A stretch of DNA of 64,000 bases, taken from CAVYWD01 sp963772225 (GTDB lineage Bacteria; Myxococcota; Myxococcia; Myxococcales; UBA5297). The translations under genes were made by a program, and so were the position numbers. The DNA is taken from assembly GCA_963772225.1 (NCBI GenBank), contig CAVYWD010000001.1, positions 248,001 to 312,000 of the forward strand, written 5' to 3'. Of this stretch, positions 32,984-41,507 are shown piece by piece. The stretch's first letter is position 1; each line of letters starts with the position of its first letter. The notes beneath the pieces are model-generated. The model searched no databases, was not told where the DNA came from, and saw only the letters and a list, made by a program, of their open reading frames with translations.

Positions 32984-35257
32984 TCAGTGGCGCTGAAATT
33001 CCACGAGAATTTCGTTCCCGTCTCGGCGGGCCTCGTACGGAACCTGCTCTTTCAACTTGATCTCGATGCGCACCGCGTCACCGGCGACGCTCGGGGCGAC
33101 GGAGGCGACCGGGGTATCGAAGAAACGCGTGTCGAGCATCCGCCCATTGTTCTTGCGTCCGATGCGGGCCTGAATTTCCAGCACAACCGCGCCAGGCTCC
33201 CCATGAACCGCGTAAGCGACCTCCGAGGTCGTGCGGACGAAGACCTTCGAACCGCTCGGGATCAGCTTGAACCCGATGGTCTCGACGGACCCACCGCTGC
33301 GGCTCGACCCGGAGTCTGGTCGCCGCGCCGGGGAAGCGCTGCGGGCTTCCTCAGGCATCGCAGCAACCGTCTCCGCCGCGAGCCTCTGGCGCTCCAGCTC
33401 GGCTTCCCGCCTTTTCTTCTGGGCCACAGCAGCCTCGACCTTCTCGTCCGCAAGCTTTCTCCGGCGTGCCGCTTGGGCCTGCAGCCTCTTCTCCGCCGCC
33501 GCGACCGCCGCTTCCCGCGTCGCCCTGTCCCGGGCAAGCTTCTCTTGCCGATCTTCCTCGGCCTGTCGCTTCTTCTCCGTCGCCACCGCAATCGCCGCTT
33601 CCTTCGCCGCCTTCTCTTCCGCGACCCTCTTCTGCCGCTCTTCCTGGGCCTGCTGCCTCTTCTCCGCCGCCGCAGTGATCGCCGCTTCCTTCGCCGCCTT
33701 CTCTTCCGCGACCTTCTTCTGCCGCTCTTCCTGAGCCTGCCGCTTCTTCTCCGCCGCCGCACCGGTCGCCGCTTCCTGCGCCGCCTTCTCTTCCGCGAGC
33801 CCCTTCTGCCGCTCTTCCTCGGCCTGCCGCGTCTTCTCCGTCGCCACCGCGACCGCCGCTTCCTGCGCCGCCTTCTCTTCCGCGAGCCTCTTCTGCCGCT
33901 CTTCCTCGGCCTGCCGCTTCTTCTCCGCCGCCGCCGCGACCGCCGCTTCCTTCGCCGCCTTCTCTTCCGCGAACCTCTTCTGCTGCTCTTCCTCGGCCTG
34001 TCGCTTCTTCTCCGTCGCCACCGTGACCGCCGCTTCCTTCGCCGCCTTCTCTTCTGCGACCCTCTTCTGCCGCTCTTCCTGGGCCTGCCGCTTCTTCTCC
34101 GCCGCCGCAGCGGTCGCCGCTTCCTGCGCCGCCTTCTCTTCCGCGAGCTTCTTCTGTCGCTCTTCCTCGGCCTGCCGCTTCCTCTCCGCCGCCACCGCGG
34201 TCGCCGCTTCCTGCGCCGCCTTCTCTTCCGCGAGCTTCTTCTGTCGCTCTTCCTCGGCCTGCCGGTTCCTCTCCGCCGCCGCAGCGGTCGCCGCTTCCTT
34301 CGCCGCCTTCTCCTCCGCGACCTTCTTCTGCCGCTCGTCCTCGGCCTGCCGCTTCCTCTCCGCCGCCGCCGCGACCGCCGCTTCCTTCGCCGCCTTCTCT
34401 TCCGCGAGCTTCTTCTGCCGCTCGTCCTCGGCCTGCCGGTTCCTCTCCGCCGCCGCCGCGACCGCCGCTTCCTTCGCCGCCTTCTCCTCCGCGACCTTCT
34501 TCTGCCGCTCGTCCTCGGCCTGCCGCTTCCTCTCCGCCGCCGCCGCGACCGCCGCTTCCTTCGCCGCCTTCTCCTCCGCGACCTTCTTCTGCCGCTCGTC
34601 CTCGGCCTGCCGCTTCCTCTCCGCCGCCGCCGCGACCGCCGCTTCCTTCGCCGCCTTCTCCTCCGCGACCTTCTTCTGCCGCTCGTCCTCGGCCTGCCGC
34701 TTCCTCTCCGCCGCCGCCGCGACTTCCGCTTCCTTCGCCGCCTTCTCCTCCGCGACCTTCTTCTGCCGCTCGTCGTCCGCGATCCACGCCTTTTCCCGTG
34801 CCGCAGGCGCCTCTCCGCCCGGCCCGGGTCCGGCGTCCATTTCGCCCGCGGCCGCGACGAGCGGCGTGGCGCCTCCGACACGGACGACCAGCGCAATGTC
34901 GCCGACGGTCTGGATGTCCGTGTCGAATTCGCCCGCGAGCAAGATGACCACGCGCGCGATGGCGGACTGGTCCGACCCGAATCCGGCGACCTTGATGGAC
35001 GCCACTCCGGGGTTGCCCACCTTCTGCTCGCTCGGGACGCCTCGGAAGACCGCCTCCGCCAGGTCGATGACCAACCTCGGCGGATTGGCCATGGAGAAGC
35101 TCGTGAAGCTCGGCTTCTTCGACCCGACGATCTCCACGGAGACGGGCCCCTCCGCGCTGGCCCGCACCGCCGTGATGACGTTGAGATCACCCTTCGCCGG
35201 CCCGACTTCCTGGGCGCCGAGCGTCACGAGGGTGAGAAAGAGGCCGGCGGAAACCAT
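32984..35257 (-). CDS. Two-AMIN-domain envelope protein with ~15 tandem coiled-coil repeats
   Basis: 757 residues: a short signal peptide (MVSAGLFLTLVTLGAQ), an AMIN-type domain (~25-130; PPRLVIDLAEAVFRGVP; ARVVILLAGEFDTDI), then residues 162-595 as fifteen near-identical 28/29-residue units (ERQKKVAEEKAAKEAAVAAAA pattern). A further helical stretch and a second AMIN-like domain (~660-757; IGFKLIPSGSKVFVRTTSEVAYAVH … FFDTPVASV) follow. AMIN domains bind peptidoglycan or guide periplasmic complexes such as PilQ and AmiC. The repeat rod is TolA-like and could span ~60 nm if fully helical. GGAG lies five bases before ATG 35257. It is upstream of the Tad genes but has its own upstream gap. Long open frames also run through the repeat on the other strand and are artefacts. 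Confidence 0.85.
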   Translation of the reverse strand: MVSAGLFLTLVTLGAQEVGPAKGDLNVITAVRASAEGPVSVEIVGSKKPSFTSFSMANPPRLVIDLAEAVFRGVPSEQKVGNPGVASIKVAGFGSDQSAIARVVILLAGEFDTDIQTVGDIALVVRVGGATPLVAAAGEMDAGPGPGGEAPAAREKAWIADDERQKKVAEEKAAKEAEVAAAAERKRQAEDERQKKVAEEKAAKEAAVAAAAERKRQAEDERQKKVAEEKAAKEAAVAAAAERKRQAEDERQKKVAEEKAAKEAAVAAAAERNRQAEDERQKKLAEEKAAKEAAVAAAAERKRQAEDERQKKVAEEKAAKEAATAAAAERNRQAEEERQKKLAEEKAAQEAATAVAAERKRQAEEERQKKLAEEKAAQEAATAAAAEKKRQAQEERQKRVAEEKAAKEAAVTVATEKKRQAEEEQQKRFAEEKAAKEAAVAAAAEKKRQAEEERQKRLAEEKAAQEAAVAVATEKTRQAEEERQKGLAEEKAAQEAATGAAAEKKRQAQEERQKKVAEEKAAKEAAITAAAEKRQQAQEERQKRVAEEKAAKEAAIAVATEKKRQAEEDRQEKLARDRATREAAVAAAEKRLQAQAARRRKLADEKVEAAVAQKKRREAELERQRLAAETVAAMPEEARSASPARRPDSGSSRSGGSVETIGFKLIPSGSKVFVRTTSEVAYAVHGEPGAVVLEIQARIGRKNNGRMLDTRFFDTPVASVAPSVAGDAVRIEIKLKEQVPYEARRDGNEILVEFQRH
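33473..34774 (-). repeat. 87-bp tandem repeat array, about 15 units, within the AMIN gene
   Basis: Fourteen units of exactly 87 bp and a final unit of 84 bp encode the 29-residue coiled-coil repeat. Identity is highest at the 5' (right) end, where several neighbouring units are almost identical at DNA level, and falls toward the 3' end. That gradient suggests recent amplification at one end. The array is open in several frames on both strands because of its period and composition. Confidence 0.92.
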
Positions 35258-35391
35258 GGGCGCTCCAGCAAGGGCCGCCCTGTGCGGCGTCGGCCGTTCG
35301 CCAAAATCGCGCGGAATCGTAGCACGCGCGCCGGGGCCCGCAAATTTGCAACCGGTTATGATCGCTCCGGTTTCTCAACCCGGTGACCGAG

Positions 35392-36699
35392 TCACTCCGA
35401 GCCGTCGCGCGAGCGTCCCTCGCGCTCGTCAAAGAGCGCGCGCTTGGCCTCCCCGACCACGTAGAGCGAGCCCGCGACGAGCACCATCGCGGGCCCCGGC
35501 TCCGCGCGAGCGGCGGCGCGAGCCGCTCCCAGCGCGTCGGCGACCGCGCCCAGACGCTGGCCCTGCCCGCCCAGCTCGTGAACGAGCTGCAGAAGCGCGG
35601 CGTCGCTCAGGGCGCGCTCGTTCGCGGGGCTGCACGCGTAGACCCGCGCCGCCAGCGGCACGAGCTGTGAGGCGATGCCGCGGACGTCCTTGTCGGACAG
35701 GGCCCCCAGCACCAGGTGCACCCTTGTCCCGGCGAAGAGCCCTCGCACCGCCTGCGCGAGGGCGCGCGCGCCGTCCGGATTGTGCGCGCCGTCGAGGACG
35801 GTCACCGGGTTCTCCGCGGCGCGCTCGAGCCGCCCGGGCCACTTCACGCCCGACAGCCCGCGGCGGATCGCCTCGGGTGAGAGATGGGGTGCGAGGATCC
35901 GCGCCGCGGCGATGGCGCCCTCGGCGTTCTCGCGCTGGTGAGGGCCCGCGAGCCCGAGCTCCAAGCCTTGGACCCGGAAGCTCGGCTCCCGATATTCGAA
36001 GCGTCCGCCTTCGGCCGGCTCCAGGGCGAAGTCCTCGCCGGCAACGAGCGGCCGCGCGCCCAGGTCGCTCGCGGCGCGCAGGAGCACCTCGCGGGCGGCC
36101 GGCGCTTGCCGAGCGACGATGGCGCGAACCCCCGGCTTGAAGATGCCCGCCTTCTCCGCGGCGATGGCCTCGAGCGTGCCGCCGAGCAAGGCCGTGTGGT
36201 CGAGCCCGATGCGCGTCACCAGCGCGACCTCGGGCTGCACGGCGTTGGTCGCGTCGAGTCGCCCGCCCAGGCCCGTCTCCAGCACCGCTACTTCCACGCG
36301 GGCCTCGGCGAAGTGCCAGAGCGCGAGCGCGGTCGTGAGCTCGAAGAACGTCATCGGGTCGCCCGGGTCGACCGCAGCCGGGAAGACCCGCTGGATGGCC
36401 TCGACGCCGCGGGCGAAGGCCTCGTCGGCGATGGGCTCCCCGTCCACCTGGATCCGCTCGCTGAATCGGACGAGGTGCGGCGAGGTGTAGAGCCCGACCC
36501 GATGCCCGGACTCGCGGAGCATGGCCGCCGCGAAGGCGCAGGTCGAGCCTTTGCCGTTGGTGCCGGCGACGTGCAGCGAACGGAACGCGCGCTCCGGGTG
36601 GCCCAGCGCCGCGAGGGCCGCGTGCATGCGCTCCAGCCCGAACCTCATGCCGAAGCGCCCGAGGGAGTCGACGAGCTTCTGCGCGGCTTCGTAGGTCAT
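35392..36699 (-). CDS. folC: Bifunctional folylpolyglutamate synthase / dihydrofolate synthase
   Basis: 435 residues with the FolC/Mur-ligase fold: the P-loop HVAGTNGKGST (~43-53), YTSPHLVRFSERI, the folate-type VLETGLGGRLDATN, IGLDHTALLGGTLEAIAAEKAGI and the C-terminal VLDGAHNPDGARAL. It adds glutamates to folates and makes dihydrofolate. ATG 36699 overlaps the stop of the upstream YkgJ-type gene by four bases (ATGA), and the phosphodiesterase lies just before that, so the three form an operon. Confidence 0.95.
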   Translation of the reverse strand: MTYEAAQKLVDSLGRFGMRFGLERMHAALAALGHPERAFRSLHVAGTNGKGSTCAFAAAMLRESGHRVGLYTSPHLVRFSERIQVDGEPIADEAFARGVEAIQRVFPAAVDPGDPMTFFELTTALALWHFAEARVEVAVLETGLGGRLDATNAVQPEVALVTRIGLDHTALLGGTLEAIAAEKAGIFKPGVRAIVARQAPAAREVLLRAASDLGARPLVAGEDFALEPAEGGRFEYREPSFRVQGLELGLAGPHQRENAEGAIAAARILAPHLSPEAIRRGLSGVKWPGRLERAAENPVTVLDGAHNPDGARALAQAVRGLFAGTRVHLVLGALSDKDVRGIASQLVPLAARVYACSPANERALSDAALLQLVHELGGQGQRLGAVADALGAARAAARAEPGPAMVLVAGSLYVVGEAKRALFDEREGRSRDGSE

Positions 36700-36929
36700 G
36701 GTGAGAGCCCGAACAGCGCCAGATAGCGAGCCACGCGCTGCTCCAGGGTCGGCGCGCGCACCCTCAGACACAGCTCATCCGGCCGGTAGCTGCGGCACAC
36801 CGCGGGGCGCGACTCGTATTGCCGGCAGAGGAGGTCCTCGCCCAGGTGAGGGCAGCGCGCGCCCAGGGGCTTCCCCAGCGCGGTGATGTCCGGGGCGACG
36901 CAGCAGGTGCCGCAGCGAGCGCAGTCCAT
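36696..36929 (-). CDS. YkgJ-family cysteine-cluster protein
   Basis: 77 residues with CARCGTCC near the N-terminus, then RCPHLGEDLLCRQYESRPAVCRSYRPDELCL. This spacing matches the YkgJ / CxxCxxCC zinc- or iron-binding family. The exact metal and role are not known. ATG 36929 begins five bases after the phosphodiesterase stop, and the stop overlaps folC. The larger open frame to 38186 that includes it is a shadow of the phosphodiesterase gene. Confidence 0.82.
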   Translation of the reverse strand: MDCARCGTCCVAPDITALGKPLGARCPHLGEDLLCRQYESRPAVCRSYRPDELCLRVRAPTLEQRVARYLALFGLSP

Positions 36930-36934
36930 GGGTC

Positions 36935-37708
36935 TCAAAAGTCGAACCGGTCCTCGAGCTTGAGGACGCGCGCGTCGACCTTGAGGTCCTTCAGCTCCTG
37001 CTTCACGAGGGACACGAAGGCCGGCTTCAGATGATAGAGCAACACCTCGCAGGCGGCGCGCGAGCTCCGCCGGTTCAGCTTGGCGAGCTCCGACTTCATC
37101 GTGTTCGGCGTGAGGTGCCCGCTGATGTCGGCGAGCCCTTGCAACATGTTGGGGAAGGAGGTCTCCAGCAGGACGGCTTTGAGGTTGCGCGCGGCGTTGA
37201 ACGCCTTCCAGAGCTCTTCGGTAGGGCCGGTGTCCCCGCTCATGCCCAGCGAGCGCTGCCCGTCGCTGATGACGAAGCCGCAGCTCTCCACCGGATGCGA
37301 GACGGGGATGGGCAGGATTTTGTAGCGGCCGATGGTGAACGGCTCGTTGGGGCGGAAGGGCATGATGCGCAGGACCGGGTTCTTGCGGGTGGGAATCCGC
37401 GTGAAGTCCGGCCAGAGCTCGTTGTTGAAGAGGCTGTTGTGGAGCGTCCGCGCGCAGGCGGTGGACGCGTGCACGAGGAGCGGCTTGTCGCGCCGCCCGA
37501 CGAGCAGGTCCACGAGCAGCGGCAGGTCCTTCACGTGGTCCAGGTGGCTGTGCGAGACGACGATGTCGTCCACCCGGAGCAGCTCTTCCAGGGAGAGGGC
37601 ACTGGTGAGCGAGCCGGCGTCGAGCGCCAGCGTCTCGTCGAGAAGAAAGCTGGTCGTGCGCAGGCGGGGCAGCTCGCCGCCGTGGCAGCCCAGGACGCGC
37701 AGCCTCAT
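36935..37708 (-). CDS. Class-II cAMP phosphodiesterase (metallo-beta-lactamase fold)
   Basis: 257 residues. The metal motif is VSHSHLDHVKDLPLLVD (~52-68), followed by LHNSLFNNELWPDFT, which is characteristic of class-II 3',5'-cyclic-nucleotide phosphodiesterases (CpdP/PDE1 type). Further metal ligands are SHPVESCGFVI (His), MSGDTGPTEELW (Asp) and ISGHLTP (His). It should hydrolyse cAMP to 5'-AMP, probably in the cytoplasm because no signal peptide is seen. It lies 75 bp downstream of a cyclic-nucleotide receptor gene and near an adenylate cyclase, which supports cAMP as substrate. A general MBL-fold hydrolase is the alternative. Confidence 0.8.
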   Translation of the reverse strand: MRLRVLGCHGGELPRLRTTSFLLDETLALDAGSLTSALSLEELLRVDDIVVSHSHLDHVKDLPLLVDLLVGRRDKPLLVHASTACARTLHNSLFNNELWPDFTRIPTRKNPVLRIMPFRPNEPFTIGRYKILPIPVSHPVESCGFVISDGQRSLGMSGDTGPTEELWKAFNAARNLKAVLLETSFPNMLQGLADISGHLTPNTMKSELAKLNRRSSRAACEVLLYHLKPAFVSLVKQELKDLKVDARVLKLEDRFDF

Positions 37709-37783
37709 GCGCCCCCACCCGCGCTTCTGGTCTCACGCCTGTGCACGGTCTTTTCTTCGAACCTTGAAGGAGGGAGAAGGCAC

Positions 37784-38431
37784 CTAGACGTCCCCGAACT
37801 TCTCTTTCATCTCGAGAAACTCCAGGAACTCGCGGAGCTTCTTGGGCTGGGGGACCACGATGCCGTCGGGCTCGAGCACCCCGAGCTTCGCGCGAGTGAG
37901 CTTGTCCAGGATGTTGTTGAGCTGGTGAGGGCTGATCCCCAGTAGGCTCGGAAGCGCCTGCACCGAAAGCTCCACCTTCAGGCCCCCGGGCACGGCCTTG
38001 CCCCGCGTCTCGGCCGCGTGCGCCAGGTGATGGACCACGCGGCTGTTCGCGTCGCGGAGGAGCAGGTTCTCGATCTGCTGGTCGGCATCCTGGAGTCGGT
38101 CGGCCAGCTTCTTGATCATCCGGATCGCGATCTCCGCGTTGCCGCGCACCATCCCCTCGAACGTCTTGAGGTCGATGACCAGGCAACGCGCGGGCTCGGA
38201 CACCGTCGCGGTCGCGTTGCGCGGCCTGTTGGAGATGATGGCCATCTCGCCGAAGAACTCCCCCGGGCCCAGGTTCGCGAGCACCTTCTCGACGTCCCGC
38301 ACGCGCTTGGAGATGGAGACCAGCCCGGCCTGGACGACGTACATCTCCTTGCCGCTGTCTCCTTCGCGGAAGAGCACCGTCCCCTTCGCGAATTCGCGGC
38401 CGAACCTGTTGAAGAGCTGATCGTCGCCCAT
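37784..38431 (-). CDS. Crp-like cyclic-nucleotide-binding regulator
   Basis: 215 residues. The cyclic-nucleotide fold (~10-125) has the phosphate-binding cassette GEFFGEMAIISNRPRNATATV, with the Glu and Arg that contact the ribose and phosphate. A long dimer helix (~125-150) follows. The C-terminal part (~150-215; LSVQALPSLLGISPHQLNNILDKLTRAKLG) resembles the Crp winged helix but is shorter and divergent, so DNA binding is likely but not certain. It sits between the adenylate cyclase (127 bp upstream) and the class-II phosphodiesterase (75 bp downstream), all on one strand. Confidence 0.87.
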   Translation of the reverse strand: MGDDQLFNRFGREFAKGTVLFREGDSGKEMYVVQAGLVSISKRVRDVEKVLANLGPGEFFGEMAIISNRPRNATATVSEPARCLVIDLKTFEGMVRGNAEIAIRMIKKLADRLQDADQQIENLLLRDANSRVVHHLAHAAETRGKAVPGGLKVELSVQALPSLLGISPHQLNNILDKLTRAKLGVLEPDGIVVPQPKKLREFLEFLEMKEKFGDV

Positions 38432-38558
38432 CGGCCTCTCGCCTTCACTGGCGGCTTGGGAGGGCCCTATCCAAACACTCGGTTGTGCGTCCCGTCAATT
38501 CGGCGACCTCCTCTGAAGCAGGCTCGTCGGGGCGCTCGGAATCGGTCCTCGCGAGAGG

Positions 38559-40958
38559 CTACTTGGTCTTCATCTCGTACACGCCGTCCCAGCCGTCGCC
38601 CGGGGGGTGCGCGCGCTTGTCGGCGATGTCCTCGAGGTAATGGCCGGACGGGCCGTCGTCCTTCCAGACTTCCAACACGCCTCTGAAGCACCTCTCGGCC
38701 TCGTCCCAGGCGCGCGAGCGGTAGGCGGCCACGCCTGACTCGAAGGCGCCGATGGTCCGCGCCTCTTCGCCGTGGGGCAAGCCCTGTGCGCGCAGCTCGT
38801 AGATGACCACCGGCTGCCTCTTGCCCTTGACGCGAACGCTCCCGAGCTCGCGGGCGGTGACGCGATCGCGGACGAGCGAGTAGGTGTGCTCGCTGATGAT
38901 GATCCGCGTGCCGTACTCCTTGTTGGTGCCCTCCAGGCGGCTGCCCAGGTTCACGTTGTCGCCCATGACCGTGTAGTCGAAACGCATGGCCGAGCCCATG
39001 TTCCCCACCGCCATGGGCCCGGAGTTGATGCCGATGCCGATGTCGATGTCGGGCCGGCCCTGGGCGCGCCACTGGGCCCGCAGCTTCGAGAGCTCCTCCA
39101 GCATCCGCAGCGCCGCGGCGCAGGCGCGCAGGGCGTGGTCCTTCTGTGGCAGCGGCGCGCCCCAGACCGCCATGAGCGCATCGCCCATGTACTTGTCGAG
39201 CGTGCCCTCGGTCTCGAAGACCAGGTTGGTCATCGGCGTCAGGTACTCGTTGAGCGTGCGCACCAGCTCCTCGGGCGCCAGGCGCTCGGAGATGGTGGTG
39301 AAGCCGCGGATGTCCGAGAAGAGGACCGTGAGCTCGCGCTTGTCGCCGCCCAGCTTCAGCTTCTCGGGGTGCCTGAGCATCTCCTCCATCACGCTCTTCG
39401 TCAGGTAGTACTGGAACGCGGCCCGCACCTGCCGCTTCTCCTGATCCGCCGTGACGTAGCCGTAGAAGATGAGCCCGAAGCTCAAGGCGAGGATCTCGGC
39501 GAGCGGCGTGACCGTGTTGAGGGCCAGCCCGCGCGCGAACAGCGCTCCGTCGAGCGCGAAGTAGCCGCCGGCGGCGGCGATCATCATCAGGACCTGCCCC
39601 CAGGTCGGAAGCCGCGGGATGGCCAGGCCGAAGGCCAGCGCCAGCGCGAGCAGCAGGGCCGCCTCCACCAGCACGAGCGAGCTCGGCTGCACGAGGAAGC
39701 TTCGGGTGAGGATGCTGTCGATGACGGCCGCGTGCGTGTAGAGGCCTGGCGCGAAGGAGTCGAAAGGCGTGACCCGCTGGTCGAACGTGCCGACCGCCGT
39801 GGTGCCGACGACCACCACCTTGTCCTTGATCCGCACCGGGTCGAAGGCGCCGTCGGCCACGTCCGCCAGGGACAGGACGTCGTAGAGCGGCTTGCCCTCC
39901 ACCGACGCCCCGCGTGCGCCCGGGTAGCGAATGAGGATCAGGCCGCTCCAGGGGTCGACCGGAATGAACAGGCGCAGCGCGTCCGGGCCCTCCCCTCGCA
40001 TCAGACCGTACCCGTCGAGCGCCCCGTCCATCACGCGCGACTTGAGCGCCACCGGCCGCGCGTCGAGGGCCGCGGCGGCGGCGGACAGCGCGAGGCTCGG
40101 CACCAGCGAGCCCTGGAGCCGCCAGGCCAGGTTGTAGTGGCGGATGGTCCCGTCCCGGTCCTCCTCGGCGTCGTAGCTGCCGGCGCGGTGGATGGCCGCG
40201 GCAATCACCGGGAGCGGGCCCTGCACCGCCTCGATGGAGCGGATGCGGCGCGCGGAGAGCCCCTCGGGGCGCTCCTTGAACGACGGGCCCCAGTCCTGCA
40301 CCAGCTGGCCGTTCTGATCCGGGTGGCGGTCGTCCCGGTCGTAGAGCTCCTTGAGGAAGAACCGGTCCAGCGCGCGCTCGTCGCGCTCGCGCGTCGCGGC
40401 GTTCACCGCCCTGGCATCGCCTCCGAGGAGCCCGCCGATGCCGAGCACCACCGTCGGCGAGCGGCCCAGGTGCTCGGCGAGGATGTCGTCGGGGTCCTTG
40501 AGCCGGCGCTCGAGCGCCGCCTTTCGAAGCCGGAGCAGGGGCTCGGAGGCAGGGTCGTCGCCGGCCAGCGCGGCCAGCTCCTCGAGGATGCCGTTGACGA
40601 CGCGGTGGGGCGAGGAGCGGTCCGCGTCCGGGAAGCTGATGTCGACCGCGACGGCGCGCGCTCCGGCATCGTTCAGGTTCTTGAGTGCCTGGCCCACGAG
40701 CGGCCGGCGCCAGGGCCAGAGCCCGTAGCGCCGGATCGAGGCCTCGTCGACCGCCGCGACCACGACTTGCCCCGAGCTCTTCACCGGCCCGCGGAGCTGA
40801 AACTTGACGTCGATGGCCTTGGACTCGAGCAGCTCCAGGGCCGTGAACGGGAAGAAGCGAGGGCTCGCCGCCTTCCAGGCCAGGTGGGCCGAAGCGAATG
40901 TAGCGCCGATGAGGAGGGCCAGCTTGAGCGCGGTGGGCCGGAAGAGGCGGGCGATCAT
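38559..40958 (-). CDS. CHASE2-domain class III adenylate cyclase
   Basis: 799 residues: an N-terminal membrane helix, a periplasmic CHASE2 sensor (~40-410; VVVAAVDEASIRRYGLWPWRRP; ARAVAVDISFPDAD; VVVVGTTAVGTFD), three membrane helices (~435-515) and a cytoplasmic cyclase domain (~560-740). The metal Asps are in LFSDIRGFTTISERL and KYMGDALMAVWG. The adenine-specifying Lys and Asp are present (DKYMGD; RFDYTVMGD), and the transition-state Asn/Arg are in GDNVNLGSRLE. It should make cAMP in response to an envelope signal. A C-terminal tail of ~60 residues resembles a helical repeat. The start overlaps the stop of the Rrf2 gene by four bases. Confidence 0.93.
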   Translation of the reverse strand: MIARLFRPTALKLALLIGATFASAHLAWKAASPRFFPFTALELLESKAIDVKFQLRGPVKSSGQVVVAAVDEASIRRYGLWPWRRPLVGQALKNLNDAGARAVAVDISFPDADRSSPHRVVNGILEELAALAGDDPASEPLLRLRKAALERRLKDPDDILAEHLGRSPTVVLGIGGLLGGDARAVNAATRERDERALDRFFLKELYDRDDRHPDQNGQLVQDWGPSFKERPEGLSARRIRSIEAVQGPLPVIAAAIHRAGSYDAEEDRDGTIRHYNLAWRLQGSLVPSLALSAAAAALDARPVALKSRVMDGALDGYGLMRGEGPDALRLFIPVDPWSGLILIRYPGARGASVEGKPLYDVLSLADVADGAFDPVRIKDKVVVVGTTAVGTFDQRVTPFDSFAPGLYTHAAVIDSILTRSFLVQPSSLVLVEAALLLALALAFGLAIPRLPTWGQVLMMIAAAGGYFALDGALFARGLALNTVTPLAEILALSFGLIFYGYVTADQEKRQVRAAFQYYLTKSVMEEMLRHPEKLKLGGDKRELTVLFSDIRGFTTISERLAPEELVRTLNEYLTPMTNLVFETEGTLDKYMGDALMAVWGAPLPQKDHALRACAAALRMLEELSKLRAQWRAQGRPDIDIGIGINSGPMAVGNMGSAMRFDYTVMGDNVNLGSRLEGTNKEYGTRIIISEHTYSLVRDRVTARELGSVRVKGKRQPVVIYELRAQGLPHGEEARTIGAFESGVAAYRSRAWDEAERCFRGVLEVWKDDGPSGHYLEDIADKRAHPPGDGWDGVYEMKTK

Positions 40959-41413
40959 GCGTTCTCGGGCCGCAACCGCTCCGCCACCGACTGCATCACC
41001 AGGGTGTCGAGCGTGGCGGCCCGGTAGACCTCGAGCATGCGCTCTTGGCCCAGCTTCCAGATGCCGTACATGGTGCACTTGGGCGTGAGCTTGCAGCGCC
41101 CCGAGCCCGACAGGCAGAGGTTCACGACCACCGGCCCCTCGACGGCCTCGATGACGTCGAGGAAGCTGATGGCGTCCCGCGGCTTGGCCAGCGCGTAGCC
41201 GCCCCGCGCGCCGCGCGTCGATTTGAGCAGTCCCCGGTTCACCAGGGTCTTGAGGATCTTCGCGAGGAAGTCCTCGGGGATGGTCATGAGCCGCGCGACC
41301 TCCCGGAAGGGGATGACCTTCGTGTCCGGCGTGGACGCGAGGAAGATCATTGCGCGGAGCGCGTAGTCGACCTTGCGGCTGATCGTCAGGGTGTGCTGCA
41401 TTTTGGAGCCCAT
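40955..41413 (-). CDS. Rrf2-family regulator with likely Fe-S cysteines
   Basis: 152 residues from ATG 41413 (148 from ATG 41401). The winged-helix N-terminus (ISRKVDYALRAMIFLAS; IPEDFLAKILKTLVNRGLLKSTRGARGGYALAKP) is typical of Rrf2/IscR/NsrR. Three cysteines in LCLSGSGRCKLTPKCTMY match the Fe-S ligand loop, so it may respond to iron, oxygen or nitric oxide. Its stop overlaps the adenylate cyclase start (ATGA), which implies coupled translation. A promoter with TTGACC and TAGACT lies directly upstream. The choice of start is uncertain because GGAG lies three bases before 41413 and fifteen before 41401. Confidence 0.88.
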   Translation of the reverse strand: MGSKMQHTLTISRKVDYALRAMIFLASTPDTKVIPFREVARLMTIPEDFLAKILKTLVNRGLLKSTRGARGGYALAKPRDAISFLDVIEAVEGPVVVNLCLSGSGRCKLTPKCTMYGIWKLGQERMLEVYRAATLDTLVMQSVAERLRPENA

Positions 41414-41424
41414 GAGCTCCGCGC

Positions 41425-41454
41425 AGTCTAGTGTCCGCCCTTCCAGGCGGTCAA
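41425..41454 (-). promoter_or_regulatory. Promoter of the Rrf2-cyclase unit
   Basis: Minus strand: TTGACC (41454-41449), an 18-bp spacer and TAGACT (41430-41425). The predicted start lies only a few bases before ATG 41413, so the leader is very short. The PHP gene is divergent across the same ~95-bp space. Confidence 0.5.
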
Positions 41455-41507
41455 ACCGGAGCTGGCTCACCGGAAACGGCGGGCAGCGTTTCTGCATCGA
41501 AGGGAAA

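Noticed and set aside
33473..34774. CRISPR-like regular repeats
   Set aside because: The repeats are contiguous 87-bp coding units without spacers, so this is a protein repeat and not a CRISPR array.
32987..35386. A 799-codon plus-strand frame antisense to the AMIN gene
   Set aside because: It is Arg/Leu repeat text made by the 87-bp array, with no ribosome site and no domain.
38772..41027. A 751-codon plus-strand frame opposite the adenylate cyclase
   Set aside because: Composition is Arg/Val/His-rich antisense text; the minus-strand cyclase has every catalytic motif.
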